From the NCBI GenBank assembly GCA_023230325.1, contig JALNXN010000002.1, positions 1-64,000 on the forward strand: 64,000 nt of DNA, given 5' to 3'. A model generated the notes under the pieces. That model had not been told where the DNA came from. It ran no database searches and worked only from the letters and a program-made list of their open reading frames with translations. Below are positions 1-9,817 of the stretch, one piece after another. The stretch comes from an archaeon. Its GTDB lineage: Archaea; Iainarchaeota; Iainarchaeia; Iainarchaeales; CSSED10-239. The position numbers and the translations under genes were made by a program. The stretch's first letter is position 1; each line of letters opens with the position of its first letter.

Positions 1-1521
1 ACATTCTCCTGAAGAGCAAACATCATTTGTACAAGGATTGTTATCATTACACTGGGAGTTGTTAGTACATTCTGGCGCAAGTAACTCTACACAAGTTCCA
101 CTTTGACAAACCATATTGTTTCCACAAAGTGTGTTGTCAGGATACATTGTGTTTTTACATACATAATCAGTACATGTTGTATTATAACAAAGTTGTGTTT
201 CACAATTAGATGCAGAAGTACATTCTGGCTCTATACAGTTACCATTAAAACAGATGTTACCTCCACCACAACTTGACCCATTGTTTACAATTGGATTTGA
301 ACAAACTCCATTTGTACAAATATCTTGAGTACATAGATCTCCATCTGAACAATCATAGTTACTACTACAATTTTGTATATTTTCTAATTTCTTTAAAACT
401 GTAAGTTCATCAGGAGCAAAATAATTATTTTGAGAGAAATCAATTATACTCATTCCACCATCTGCTAGCTCATCAGCATTATAAAAGGTAGGTGTCATTA
501 CATACTCTGTGTCTGTTGATTTTTTATAAACTTTCCAAATTAGTTCTTCACCAGGAACCATTCCTCCCCATAAAGGTAATATAGGAGTAAAAGCGCTTAC
601 TAAAATAAGATTATAAGGTACATTTACAGCATCCCAAGCAATAAAGCCTTCACAAACATCCATCTGCAACTCTTCATCAAAATGGAAAACACCAACTAAG
701 TCTCCATCTTCTAAATCCTCTCCATTTACAATAATTTGTGTTTGTGGGACATTAGAGGTACCTGCCCAAGGCAATATTAACTGTTGCCCAATATCTGTAT
801 GGGTAAATTCCCAACCAGATCCAGCATCTAAATCTGCACAAACTGGCATATCACTTAATGCATGAATATAGTAACAATCATTACCTTGACAACTTGGATA
901 TTGACTACAATCAAAAGCATCTAAACCATAACAAACTCCTGAATCACAAACCTGATCATCTCCACAACTTGAACCATTTAAGGATACAGAAACCACACAT
1001 TCTCCTGCTTGACTACAATATTCACTTGTACATGGATTACCATCATCACAATCAGAATCATCTTCACAACTAGAACCTGAACCTGAGTTACAAGGAGCAC
1101 AAACTCCTCCACAATCTATTTGAGTTTCATTTTGATTTTTAATGCCATCAAAACATGTATTTAAAGTTTTACAAGTATCTCTTTTAAGAGTATAAGTTTT
1201 TGATTTTAATTTTAAATCCTCATCACAAAAATAACCTATAGATTTATCATACTCACAACCTAACACTAAAGAATCAGATGATTTTAAGTTAGTTAAGTCA
1301 GCATAAACACAACTCGCACTTTTAACATTTCTAGAAGAACTATCTAACGAAAGTACTTTTGTTAAAAAACCTTCAGTCCTAAATCCTGTTATAAAAATTA
1401 ATGCTATTAATAAAACTATAATTATTATAAAATAAATGTTTCCATTTCTTGTTAATTTGTTTTTTGTATTTGTTTTTAAATTTGTTTTTGTATTTTTTAT
1501 TTTACTTTCTTTCTTTGCCAA
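1..1521 (-). CDS. Membrane-anchored cysteine-rich extracellular protein (3' end outside window)
   Basis: The reading frame is open from a TTG at 1521 to the window edge (507 codons). TTG is chosen because the strong ribosome-binding site GAGGTG lies 7 bases upstream and no ATG fits. The N-terminus is short and basic (AKKESKIKN), followed by one membrane helix at about residues 29-46, so most of the protein should be outside the cell. Next comes a module ending CEYDKSIGYFC, shared with the 98-residue protein at 31543-31839, then one DGIKNQ...DCGGVC module shared with the gene at 1816. Four or so cysteine repeats of the DCDDGNPCT...C type follow, interrupted by a globular segment at roughly 380-930. 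Such cysteine repeats are known from extracellular proteins and probably form disulfides. Specific function is not recognised. It is the downstream neighbour of the 1816 gene but has its own promoter. Confidence 0.85.
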   Translation of the reverse strand, partial: MAKKESKIKNTKTNLKTNTKNKLTRNGNIYFIIIIVLLIALIFITGFRTEGFLTKVLSLDSSSRNVKSASCVYADLTNLKSSDSLVLGCEYDKSIGYFCDEDLKLKSKTYTLKRDTCKTLNTCFDGIKNQNETQIDCGGVCAPCNSGSGSSCEDDSDCDDGNPCTSEYCSQAGECVVSVSLNGSSCGDDQVCDSGVCYGLDAFDCSQYPSCQGNDCYYIHALSDMPVCADLDAGSGWEFTHTDIGQQLILPWAGTSNVPQTQIIVNGEDLEDGDLVGVFHFDEELQMDVCEGFIAWDAVNVPYNLILVSAFTPILPLWGGMVPGEELIWKVYKKSTDTEYVMTPTFYNADELADGGMSIIDFSQNNYFAPDELTVLKKLENIQNCSSNYDCSDGDLCTQDICTNGVCSNPIVNNGSSCGGGNICFNGNCIEPECTSASNCETQLCYNTTCTDYVCKNTMYPDNTLCGNNMVCQSGTCVELLAPECTNNSQCNDNNPCTNDVCSSGEC

Positions 1522-1570
1522 AATAATACACCTCTAAATTTTATAAAAATAATTATATTATAAAACATAA

Positions 1571-1582
1571 CATTTATAAAGG
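1571..1582 (-). promoter_or_regulatory. TATA-box promoter of the cysteine-rich gene
   Basis: On the minus strand the sequence reads CCTTTATAAATG. Its centre is about 55 bases before the TTG start at 1521, which predicts a leader of roughly 25-30 bases containing the GAGGTG ribosome-binding site. The rest of 1583-1815 is AT-rich, and I see no gene in it. Confidence 0.5.
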
Positions 1583-1815
1583 TATCTTAAAAATGACTAA
1601 AGGTAATTAATGACCAAAGGTAAAGGTGCCCCCTATCAATTGTTAATCTGCTTTTTAAATAACTTTTATTAATTACAAGTAATTGCTTACCATTCATCTA
1701 CAAAGTTTTCAGCAATAGTTTACTTTTTAATTGACCTAAGTTTTTATATTTTAAATTTAAATTAGTTTTAAATTAAGTACTTCTAAACAACAGTTTGGTA
1801 AAGTAACTCTAAATA

Positions 1816-4119
1816 TCATTCCAAATCAATTAATACTAAAGAATTATCCACCAAACAACTAGATGTGTTATTTAGAGTAGTATACTTATTATCATTATAT
1901 ATAACATCTACAAAGATATCATCTAAATTACTTGACAACTCTGTATACTGCTCCTCAAATAAAGAGTTTTCAAAAGTGCTGTCAACTTCAAAAGTAACCC
2001 CTTTACTAAAATTATTTAAAATCCCAAAAATTAAGTATGAGTTTTCTTTTTTAAAAATATTTCTTCCAATTGGTTGACAATCGTTACAATTTGAAAATTT
2101 GAAATAATAAATGTTATCTATATTACCATCAGCTTTATTTACATTAACAATAGCTAACTTTTCTTTAACATCTAAAACTACATTTTCATCAACTCCAACA
2201 AATGTATCTTGTAAATTTGAAATAAATAGGTTTTCTGTGTCTAAATATATTGCTTGATTAGAACTTACAGACGACTGAATTATATTTGACCAAACTTCTG
2301 AAAGGTCAGAAATCTTATTTTTAGAAATATAATCATAATTATTATTATTTAAATTTGATTTCCCTAAAAGGTAAATATATGAGTTATCTGTTACTGCCTT
2401 ATAATAATAATCATTATTAAATACAGATTTTGTAAACTGTGAAATTTGTTGACCATCTTCATTAACTTTGATTAATAAGAAGTCAAAAGAATCAACATTA
2501 GAATAACTACCTCCAACTATGTAACTTGTCCCTGTCTTAGTTATAAAATGTGCAACTGAATTTGAATAATTATAGCTCTTGTTCCAATCTAAATCTCCAT
2601 CCAAACTTATTTTAAAAAGAGCAATCTTGTTATCTAAGCTACCAGTTACCAAATAACCATTAGTTGTTTCTGTTATAGAATTAAATACTATGTTAGATGC
2701 TGGGTAATTATGATCCCAAACTAAAGTATAGTCAGAATTTAATTTAGTTATGTAACTATTATTATTATTTACACTATTACCAATAACTAATAATTTATTA
2801 TCTGCAGTTTTTAATAAATCTTTAGAAGGTCCGTTTATAGTTTTAGAGTAATTAACTATATCTGAGTCACAAAAGGTAACATCTACTGGAGGGTTTACTG
2901 GAGGATTTGAGCCACCACCTGAGCCACCACCTGAGCCACCACCTGAGCCACCAGCTGGTAAACAAGGTTGACAAACTCCTCCACAATCAACACCTGTTTC
3001 GTCTTGATTTTTAATTCCATCAGAACAAGTTTCTACAGAAGGAAGATTTTGATCTTGATCAGGACAAGGTTGACAAACCCCCCCACAATCAACACCTGTT
3101 TCGTCTTGATTTTTAATTCCATCAGAGCAGGTTTCTACAACATTATTATCATTAGAAACATTATTGCTATCTACAACAAACAAATAATTAAAATAAAAAG
3201 TCTCTGACAAGCTACCATCCTTAGAAGCAACAACATTAACAACTGTGTTTTTATCAATTGAAATTGGAGCAGTATACAATAACCCATTAGTAATTATGTC
3301 TTTTTCATCTAAACTATAATATATGACAGCATCATTTAAATCTGTTGAAAAAGAAACATCAATCTTCTCAGAATAATTCCCAGGTTTTGGTGTTGCAGAA
3401 ACAACAGCTACTAGATCTCTATCCATACTTGAGTTATCAATTTCTTGAGAAGACTTTTTAAATAATGACTCTAGGTTAAGATCAATTCCAACTTTTGGTA
3501 AAATAAACAAGTAAATAACAACTAACAAAAGTAATATTATAAAAATTGCTAAAAAAATCTTAAAGCCTTTCTTTGATTTTTTAGGTTCTAACTTTTTATT
3601 TTGGGTAGTGTTTTGATTACCTGTATTATGGTTATTCTGGTTATTGTTTGAATAGTTATTCTGATTGGTATTTTTATTTTGATTTTGATTTTGATTCTGA
3701 TCATTACCCAAACTATATTTACTATAATCTTTAGCAACCGTTGCTGGTTTTTTATAATTTTCAATTGAGAAGTAATTTTTTTCAACATCCTCTCTATTGT
3801 TGTTTACAGAACTATTTTGAGAAGTAATATTACTAGAATCATCATTACCATGACCTAAATTTATAGAATTGTTAGAAGAAAATGTCCCTTGAGAGGGTAC
3901 TTCTTGAGGAGTTGTTTGAGAAGGGCTATCATTACTTTGTGAGTTTCTAATATTATTTAGTAAAGAAATCTTTTTATTTGCAACTAAATATGCTTGTTCA
4001 AAATATTCTCTTTCAATCTTTAATGATTGCTCAACAGTTAAGAAAGTGAAAAGTTCTTCTTTTGATTTTCCTTTTTTTATTTCTTCAAAAATATAATTTA
4101 CTAAATCTGGATCCATCAT
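1816..4119 (-). CDS. Single-pass membrane protein: cytoplasmic helical domain, cysteine modules, beta-propeller-like ectodomain
   Basis: 767 residues. Residues 1-50 form a helical domain (DPDLVNYI..KGKSKEEL...EYFEQAY) resembling the YI-x-KG-x-S-x-EEI N-terminal domains common in DPANN and CPR membrane proteins. It is closely paralogous to the start of the protein at 30881. An Asn/Gln-rich linker (about 60-180) leads to one membrane helix at 187-208. Outside are a chitobiase-C-terminal/Ig-like domain (about 235-314), two near-identical cysteine modules (329-352 and 363-386; CSDGIKNQDETGVDCGG), a Gly-Ser linker (389-404) and a C-terminal region (about 418-767) with repeated blades of the type ITKLNSDYTLVW. 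This looks like a beta-propeller. Probably a surface receptor or adhesin; the ligand is unknown. ATG ATG start; a promoter lies upstream. Confidence 0.85.
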   Translation of the reverse strand: MMDPDLVNYIFEEIKKGKSKEELFTFLTVEQSLKIEREYFEQAYLVANKKISLLNNIRNSQSNDSPSQTTPQEVPSQGTFSSNNSINLGHGNDDSSNITSQNSSVNNNREDVEKNYFSIENYKKPATVAKDYSKYSLGNDQNQNQNQNKNTNQNNYSNNNQNNHNTGNQNTTQNKKLEPKKSKKGFKIFLAIFIILLLLVVIYLFILPKVGIDLNLESLFKKSSQEIDNSSMDRDLVAVVSATPKPGNYSEKIDVSFSTDLNDAVIYYSLDEKDIITNGLLYTAPISIDKNTVVNVVASKDGSLSETFYFNYLFVVDSNNVSNDNNVVETCSDGIKNQDETGVDCGGVCQPCPDQDQNLPSVETCSDGIKNQDETGVDCGGVCQPCLPAGGSGGGSGGGSGGGSNPPVNPPVDVTFCDSDIVNYSKTINGPSKDLLKTADNKLLVIGNSVNNNNSYITKLNSDYTLVWDHNYPASNIVFNSITETTNGYLVTGSLDNKIALFKISLDGDLDWNKSYNYSNSVAHFITKTGTSYIVGGSYSNVDSFDFLLIKVNEDGQQISQFTKSVFNNDYYYKAVTDNSYIYLLGKSNLNNNNYDYISKNKISDLSEVWSNIIQSSVSSNQAIYLDTENLFISNLQDTFVGVDENVVLDVKEKLAIVNVNKADGNIDNIYYFKFSNCNDCQPIGRNIFKKENSYLIFGILNNFSKGVTFEVDSTFENSLFEEQYTELSSNLDDIFVDVIYNDNKYTTLNNTSSCLVDNSLVLIDLE
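2907..2955. repeat. 12-bp tandem repeat encoding a Gly-Gly-Gly-Ser linker
   Basis: About four copies of GAGCCACCACCT (plus strand). On the minus strand they encode GGSGGGSGGGSGGGS in the 767-residue surface protein, joining the cysteine modules to the propeller-like domain. Copy number could vary by slippage. Confidence 0.8.
2961..3137. repeat. 102-bp period duplication of the cysteine module
   Basis: Two copies begin at about 2961 and 3063 and are nearly identical at the DNA level over about 75 bases (only a few substitutions). The period of 102 bases equals 34 residues. This indicates a recent in-frame duplication of the DGIKNQ...DCGG cysteine module. Confidence 0.8.
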
Positions 4120-4163
4120 AACAATTACCTATAAACATAAACACTAAAAATTATAACTCGAAA

Positions 4164-4177
4164 CATTTATAAATAAA
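4164..4177 (-). promoter_or_regulatory. TATA-box promoter of the 767-residue protein gene
   Basis: The minus strand reads TTTATTTATAAATG, followed by TTTCG. The box centre is about 50 bases upstream of the ATG at 4119, giving a leader of about 25 bases that includes AGGTAA. Confidence 0.5.
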
Positions 4178-4234
4178 CCTAAAATATAGATCTTAAAAGT
4201 AAATACCTTTAATAAAAAAACACATTCCAAAAAT

Positions 4235-7200
4235 CTAATCAAAAGATGTCAAATAAGTCTTCAAATTTTTAATTTCTTCTTCTGAGTAATAGTTACTTGG
4301 AACTAAAACCTCAACAATAGTTCTTACAATCCAATTTCCTTCATCTTTACCCCTAGGCACATAATCTGATATTAATAAAGAATAAATATTTGAACTACCT
4401 GCATTTAAAACCACACCTCTATCATCTCCAACATCTCCAAGATAAGAAACAACATGTGTGTAAGGTACTTTTATTTTGTGCCCAGAATAAGAATAATATC
4501 CTTGATTTAAATAAAAGTTTGGTAGATCATAGTTATTTGGTTTAATAAAATTTTTATATTCATAATAATTGTTTCCACTAGTATGGATTCCAAGAACTAC
4601 TCCAGGGATCAAATGTGAGATGTTTAATGGCCTGTCAGCATCTTTTCTCCAGACACTAATATTATTATTACCTACAAGATACCAAGCATCAGCAACATTA
4701 TATTTATCCTTATAGTTAAAAAGATAATTTAAAGAGTCAACTGAAAGTTGTGCACAGTTTCCAACATATTTAGAATTGTTAAGATATTTAGATTCTATAA
4801 TCTCTTTAATAGTTTTTTTTTCATAATTGTAGTTTGGGATCTTAAAATCTAAAAAGCTATTGTTATAGATTTTTTTTAGCTCATAAGCATAACTAAGATT
4901 TTCATCCTGTAAAATATTATTGAATAATAAATAATTAGACACAAACAAATATAATTCTTTTTTTGTAAAAATATGACTGTAAGAACTATTAACTAAAACT
5001 GAATCTAAAAATTTAACACTTACTTTCTCTTGTTGTAAATAGTCAGCTCCTAAAAATATGGCTGTAGTAAAATCAATTGTTTCTTGATTAGGTTTGTTGA
5101 TCAGATATTGGCAAAATCTTTCATAATCTACCTTATTAAAATCTTTTTCAATAATAAAAGGATTGTTTCCATAAACATCAATTGAGTCTAAGAAATTATA
5201 TTTAAAATACGAAAAGTTTGCATTTTTAAAATAACCACTATATTTTTCATAACTATCTTGTTTACAAAAAAAGTCATGTACTTTAGATGGAGAATCAAAA
5301 GAGTCTTCAATTTTAGAAAGATAGTAAGCTATAAAAAGATTAGTTTGTTTTCTATCAAAATCATAAGCATTAGATACATCAGTAGATATAATAATTTTTC
5401 TTTTTAATTCTTCAAAATCTTCTTTAAAGAAACTATACTGCTTATTTAAAATTGATTCAAAGAGCAGATTTTGATCTTGGTCATAAAAACTTTGCAAATT
5501 GCTTTTTTCTTTTAGAACATAATCCTCATCAATTAAATAATAAGAATCTAAATTTGGAATGAAAAGCTCTGAATTAAAAGTATATTTATTATCAATAGTT
5601 ATACTTCTACCAAACTCATTAGAACTAATATTAGTTATGTTAAGATCAGAATCTAAAGTTAACAAAGAATTAAAGAAAGTATATGAGAAAACATCGTTGT
5701 AAATGATTATATTTTCTACATCATAATTAATTACATAAAAGTCAATATAGTCTGGGTAGACTTTATAATAGTAATAAATATTTAAATTATAATTGTCTGG
5801 ATATATTTTTTCATACCCAAAATCATCTTTCACATATAACCCATCATCATTATTATAAAATGTTATATTTTCTTTTGCAGACTTTACTCTTAATTTTGAT
5901 CTGTTTCTACTAAAATATGTGCTTTTAGATTTAGATAGGTTTCCATTTATTAAATAATAATCAATTAAGAAATTATTCTTATTGTCAGTTTCAATCATTT
6001 TAGATATTGACCTTAAATTATAATTAACACCCCTGTTTTCAATATTTACTGCTCTTGAGTAAAAATCACTAAACTTAACTATATCCCCATTAATTATTTC
6101 AAATTCAAAAAAATTAAAATCATTAGATAAACTTAAATTTTGTAAACTTAAAATATCATTTTTTAGGTAATTGATGGTATCTGTTTCTTTTGGGAATTGG
6201 CCCTTAGAAGAGATGTTAACACCATTATTTTCTAGATTGAAAATTATATCTTTTAAATTGTTAGTTACCTTCATTTGCAAGTCTAGCTTATCAGTGTAAA
6301 TTAAATTAAGTTTTATTTTTTTAGATTCTGCATTCCAAAAGATATGAGAAATATTACACTTAAGATCAAAAGTTTTGTTTTTATTATAATCAAAAGAACT
6401 ATCAGAATAATTAATTTCTACTAATAGCTTTTTAGGCACCAGGATATTGGAGTTTACTAAATCAGAAACACACCCTTCTGAAAAATGATTATCATTTATT
6501 AATCCAAAAAAGGTTCTATTAACAAGATCTGCTCTTGACTGGATTGGGTTGTTATTATAAAAGTTAATAACATTATAACATTCTTGATAGGTTTTTAAAT
6601 TATCTAATTTCAATTGTTGTTGGATTTTTTTATCTGCAATCAAATAAACATCTATTAAGCTAATGTCTAAATCTAAAGTAGAGTTTTTAAAATTTTTATC
6701 TTCAATTTCATAACTCTCATTTAGGTTAAGTTCTCCTGAATAGATCTGATCAAAATCAACAATTGGAATTATTTTCTTCTGACTTGAGATGCCAGGGTAA
6801 ACAAGTAAACTTATTTCTTTTGGATATTCAAATTTAGTTTGTAGATCTTGATAGGATATCTCTAAATCATTATACTCAATTTCATAAGAGTGAAGGGGGG
6901 TAATAAATGAAAATGAAATGAACAAAATTATAATTAAGATAACTAATAGTTTTTTATTTTTTCTCTTTTCCCTTCTATTTTCTTTTTCTTTTATCTTAAA
7001 TAAGAAAGAATAGATTAAAACTAGTAAGATGATTATTAAAATGATTTTTAGGAACAGAAAAAGATTATTTTTATTTTTTAAAGCATTATTAGCCATTGGT
7101 TCTAAAGACTCCACACCATCTTTGTTTGAAATATCTAAAAAATATTCTGGATTTTCTTTTTGGTTAGTTATTTCTAAAAATTGTGTCTTAGAAATATTAT

Positions 7201-7792
7201 TTGCTTCAACTTTAATTTTGTAGATTCCTAGATAATCAAAATCTAATTTTAATGGAAGGGACACTAGACTATATTCTTTTTGTAAGTTACCTTCTAGATC
7301 AAAAACAGAAACATTGTAATCTACTATAGAAGAATTTGAAGAAAAAACATAAATTGAATCTTTATAGCTTAGTCTGCTAGAGGGCACACAATCTTTTTGC
7401 TTTTCAGAATTGCAAATAAATATTTTAAAGTCTTTTGGGTTTTCTATTAGATCTATTTGGTAGATCTTTTGAAATAACAATTGTGAATTTTGATCATAAA
7501 AATCATACTTAAACAACAATCTAGGATTGTACAATTTAGAGAATGTGAAATTATCTAAATCTTGTTTAGAAGAACTTAGTTCTTTTTCAAAATAAACCTT
7601 GTCATCATCAAAATTAATAACTGACAAGATCACTTTTAAGTGATCTGAATTTTCATTTAAATCTAGAAGGTTTAAATTAATCTCTTGATCATAGAAGACT
7701 GTCTTAGAATCTACAATTTCATATGAATTAATATTAAATGTGAAAAAAACTACCAAGATTACAAAAATTATTAAAAATCTATTATCAATCAT
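4235..7792 (-). CDS. Large membrane protein with two ectodomains and a C-terminal NlpC/P60-like Cys/His domain
   Basis: 1185 residues from the ATG at 7792 (an overlapping TTG is one codon upstream); GGGAG precedes it. The N-terminus is a signal-peptide-like hydrophobic segment (about 7-24). An extracellular beta-rich domain follows, then a hydrophobic hairpin: one helix at about 244-266, a strongly basic loop (KIKEKENRREKRKNKK) and another helix at about 283-302. The topology places both flanking parts outside. The C-terminal 175 residues contain GNCAQLSVDSLNYLF (Cys near 1014) and THVVSYLGD (His near 1114), the Cys...His arrangement of papain-like NlpC/P60 or related peptidases and amidases. 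Peptidase activity is inference; a catalytically dead binding domain is possible. The middle 600 residues are Asn/Asp/Tyr-rich and not recognised. Confidence 0.75.
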   Translation of the reverse strand: MIDNRFLIIFVILVVFFTFNINSYEIVDSKTVFYDQEINLNLLDLNENSDHLKVILSVINFDDDKVYFEKELSSSKQDLDNFTFSKLYNPRLLFKYDFYDQNSQLLFQKIYQIDLIENPKDFKIFICNSEKQKDCVPSSRLSYKDSIYVFSSNSSIVDYNVSVFDLEGNLQKEYSLVSLPLKLDFDYLGIYKIKVEANNISKTQFLEITNQKENPEYFLDISNKDGVESLEPMANNALKNKNNLFLFLKIILIIILLVLIYSFLFKIKEKENRREKRKNKKLLVILIIILFISFSFITPLHSYEIEYNDLEISYQDLQTKFEYPKEISLLVYPGISSQKKIIPIVDFDQIYSGELNLNESYEIEDKNFKNSTLDLDISLIDVYLIADKKIQQQLKLDNLKTYQECYNVINFYNNNPIQSRADLVNRTFFGLINDNHFSEGCVSDLVNSNILVPKKLLVEINYSDSSFDYNKNKTFDLKCNISHIFWNAESKKIKLNLIYTDKLDLQMKVTNNLKDIIFNLENNGVNISSKGQFPKETDTINYLKNDILSLQNLSLSNDFNFFEFEIINGDIVKFSDFYSRAVNIENRGVNYNLRSISKMIETDNKNNFLIDYYLINGNLSKSKSTYFSRNRSKLRVKSAKENITFYNNDDGLYVKDDFGYEKIYPDNYNLNIYYYYKVYPDYIDFYVINYDVENIIIYNDVFSYTFFNSLLTLDSDLNITNISSNEFGRSITIDNKYTFNSELFIPNLDSYYLIDEDYVLKEKSNLQSFYDQDQNLLFESILNKQYSFFKEDFEELKRKIIISTDVSNAYDFDRKQTNLFIAYYLSKIEDSFDSPSKVHDFFCKQDSYEKYSGYFKNANFSYFKYNFLDSIDVYGNNPFIIEKDFNKVDYERFCQYLINKPNQETIDFTTAIFLGADYLQQEKVSVKFLDSVLVNSSYSHIFTKKELYLFVSNYLLFNNILQDENLSYAYELKKIYNNSFLDFKIPNYNYEKKTIKEIIESKYLNNSKYVGNCAQLSVDSLNYLFNYKDKYNVADAWYLVGNNNISVWRKDADRPLNISHLIPGVVLGIHTSGNNYYEYKNFIKPNNYDLPNFYLNQGYYSYSGHKIKVPYTHVVSYLGDVGDDRGVVLNAGSSNIYSLLISDYVPRGKDEGNWIVRTIVEVLVPSNYYSEEEIKNLKTYLTSFD

Positions 7793-7795
7793 CAA

Positions 7796-8108
7796 ATTCT
7801 CCCTATCTATATCTTAATTTAGAGAACCTAAATATTTTTATTATATTTTATTTTTCTAGATCTTGAAAAAACTTATTTAATTTTTAGCTTAATCTAAATG
7901 TCTGATCTTTTTTACAATGGTGTTTATCTATTAAAAATTTTATTTATCTAACAACATCAGTTCTATAAAATAATTAAATTAATTATCTTTTAAAATAGAA
8001 TCTTATTTCGTATACACTTCATCAATAGTTTTGTAATCCACAATAGTAATATTGTAGAAGCTTAATTTTAAAAACAGAACTATAAAATAATAAAAAAGAA
8101 AAAGGGAA
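7796..8108. other. Intergenic stretch without a recognisable gene
   Basis: About 310 AT-rich bases. The left end holds the leader of the 1185-residue protein gene, and the right end (about 8080-8108) is T-rich on the minus strand and could terminate the gene at 8109. A small perfect inverted repeat, ACAATA-GTAA-TATTGT, lies at 8040-8055. No reading frame of useful length on either strand. Confidence 0.6.
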
Positions 8109-8462
8109 TTAAATTGCTTTGATTGGAATTAATTTTTCTGTCTTACTCTTCAATTGCTCATAGTTTACATAATGTTCATTAACTCTTACTAAAACATTAT
8201 AGGTTCCTGGCTTGATTCCTTGGAATGGATAAATCTCAAATTTCTTTAAAATGCTTTTGCCTCCACCTAAATCTCCAACCCTCAAAGAAACTGCTTTTTT
8301 AACACCGCTTTTTTCAAGTGCTATATTAGGATCTAGAATCACATCTATGCTTATTAATTTTATGTCTGTGTCTGCATTTTTTACCTTTAAGCTTAATTCT
8401 AAAGAATCTTTTAGACGTGTGTCTAGTCTATATGGAAAAATTGAAGTTGTAATATTTATCAT
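8109..8462 (-). CDS. Small Ig-like/CARDB-like beta-sandwich protein, function unknown
   Basis: 117 residues with no signal peptide or membrane segment. The alternating hydrophobic strands, the segment LELSLKVKNADTDIKLISID and the late PGTYNVLVRVN motif resemble one Ig-like or CARDB-type beta-sandwich. Such domains usually occur in larger secreted proteins, so a free cytoplasmic copy is unusual. ATG at 8462 is preceded by GGTGATT, a good ribosome-binding site. It stands alone, about 130 bases downstream of the methyltransferase gene. I do not recognise a specific family. Confidence 0.65.
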   Translation of the reverse strand: MINITTSIFPYRLDTRLKDSLELSLKVKNADTDIKLISIDVILDPNIALEKSGVKKAVSLRVGDLGGGKSILKKFEIYPFQGIKPGTYNVLVRVNEHYVNYEQLKSKTEKLIPIKAI

Positions 8463-8593
8463 AAATAATCACCAAATGTTTATATTCTCTTTTTATAACT
8501 ACTATGTATATTATGTGTAATTACATTTAAATAGATTCCCATTAAAGAAAAGGTTTAGGCAATTATGGTTATAAGTTTAATTACTATTAAAAA

Positions 8594-9229
8594 TTATTTT
8601 TTAGACATCAAACAAATAAATCTTCTCTTGTAGTTGTTTGTTCCATACCTATGTTCAATTATTTTTTCTATTTTAAATTTTGAAGAAAATGTTTTTATTA
8701 TTTCTTCTTTTGATAGAGGATAGGAGTACATGTCATAAAGTGTATTTAGGTAAATTGGTTTGTTATTAAAGGTCTTTTCTCTTTTATCAAAACAGAAAAG
8801 TAAAAATTTCCCTTTTTTGTTTAATTTGGAAGCTATGACATCTACATACTCTTTTCTTCTCTCAGGTAAGATATTATGAAACAATCCAATATCATAAGTA
8901 AAATCATAATTGTTTGTAAGTAAATGTGAAGAAAAAACATCTAATTCTTTAAATTCTAAATTATTATTTGTGTATGTCTTTTTAGCAACAGCAATTATCT
9001 TTTTAGAAACATCAACTCCTGTAACCTTAAAGCCTTTATTTGAAAGGAAGTAAGCATAGTAACCATTACCACAACCTAAGTCTAAGGCCAGACATGGCTC
9101 TACCCATCTAGGATTATTAACAATTTTTAAAAACCATTCAGGGATAACTGTTCTTAACCAAGGTAATTTTTTTAAGTTTTTTTTAGAAGAGTAAACTTTA
9201 TCCCAATCATCTTGGTTCTTTTTTTTCAT
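8594..9229 (-). CDS. Class I SAM-dependent methyltransferase
   Basis: 211 residues. Motif I is ALDLGCGNGYYAYFL (about 47-61), followed by an acidic strand end (VTGVDVSKK) and ELDVFSS, the usual Rossmann methyltransferase order. The N-terminal WDKVYSSKK..LPWL resembles small methyltransferases of the thiopurine/tellurite-resistance group, but the substrate cannot be assigned. It lies 15 bases after the gene at 9245, so it is probably the third gene of an operon with 9818 and 9245. Length fits the family. Confidence 0.8.
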   Translation of the reverse strand: MKKKNQDDWDKVYSSKKNLKKLPWLRTVIPEWFLKIVNNPRWVEPCLALDLGCGNGYYAYFLSNKGFKVTGVDVSKKIIAVAKKTYTNNNLEFKELDVFSSHLLTNNYDFTYDIGLFHNILPERRKEYVDVIASKLNKKGKFLLFCFDKREKTFNNKPIYLNTLYDMYSYPLSKEEIIKTFSSKFKIEKIIEHRYGTNNYKRRFICLMSKK

Positions 9230-9244
9230 AATTTTTTTTTAATT

Positions 9245-9817
9245 TTATTTTTTGACTATTATTTTTTGCTTATCAGTTTCTTTTTCATTTTTTAATACAG
9301 TTTCTACCTTGTTTATTATATCGTTATAAATCGTCATGTCAATCTCATTATCTATAAAAAAAGATTTTTCAAAAATAATTTTTATTGCAGCCTCATTTTT
9401 CAAAATAGAATCTAAAGAAATTCCTTTTTTCTGAAACCCCTCTAAAATGATTTGTGTTTTTTTAAATTTGATTGGCAAGACAAAAAGTGCTACTTGTAAA
9501 TCTCCTGGTGACCACATAAAAAAGATATTGCTACCAAGTCTATTACTAGTTTTAAACAAATGTTCAAAAAATTTACTTGCCAAAGGATATTCTTTTTTAA
9601 GTTTTTCAAAGTTTTTACTATTTGTAAATTTTGTTATCTTTTCTATAAACTTATGTGTTTTAGCTTTTAAAGATAGATCTTTATTAACCCACTCAGCTTT
9701 ATTTTCAGAAATCCTTTTAAAAGCAAACTCTTTATTTATTTTATTTTTTTTTATTTTCTTTTCTTTAAGTACCTTTTTAATATTTGTTTTATTCTTAAAA
9801 CTTGGCTTCATAAGCAT
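9245..9817 (-). CDS. Hypothetical cytoplasmic protein, basic N-terminus
   Basis: 190 residues, not recognised. The first 35 residues are very Lys-rich (NKTNIKKVLKEKKIKKNK) and suggest nucleic-acid or ribosome contact. The rest is predicted mixed alpha/beta, with SNIFFMWSPGDLQVALF the most distinctive segment. No signal peptide or membrane helix. The ATG at 9817 directly abuts the TGA of the upstream gene (TGAATG), and AGAGGA precedes it, so the two are translationally coupled. Confidence 0.65.
   Translation of the reverse strand: MLMKPSFKNKTNIKKVLKEKKIKKNKINKEFAFKRISENKAEWVNKDLSLKAKTHKFIEKITKFTNSKNFEKLKKEYPLASKFFEHLFKTSNRLGSNIFFMWSPGDLQVALFVLPIKFKKTQIILEGFQKKGISLDSILKNEAAIKIIFEKSFFIDNEIDMTIYNDIINKVETVLKNEKETDKQKIIVKK

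Noticed and set aside
858..1073. Plus-strand frame inside the cysteine-rich gene
   Set aside because: His/Asn/Leu-rich composition typical of an antisense shadow; the minus strand is open and shows clear cysteine repeats.
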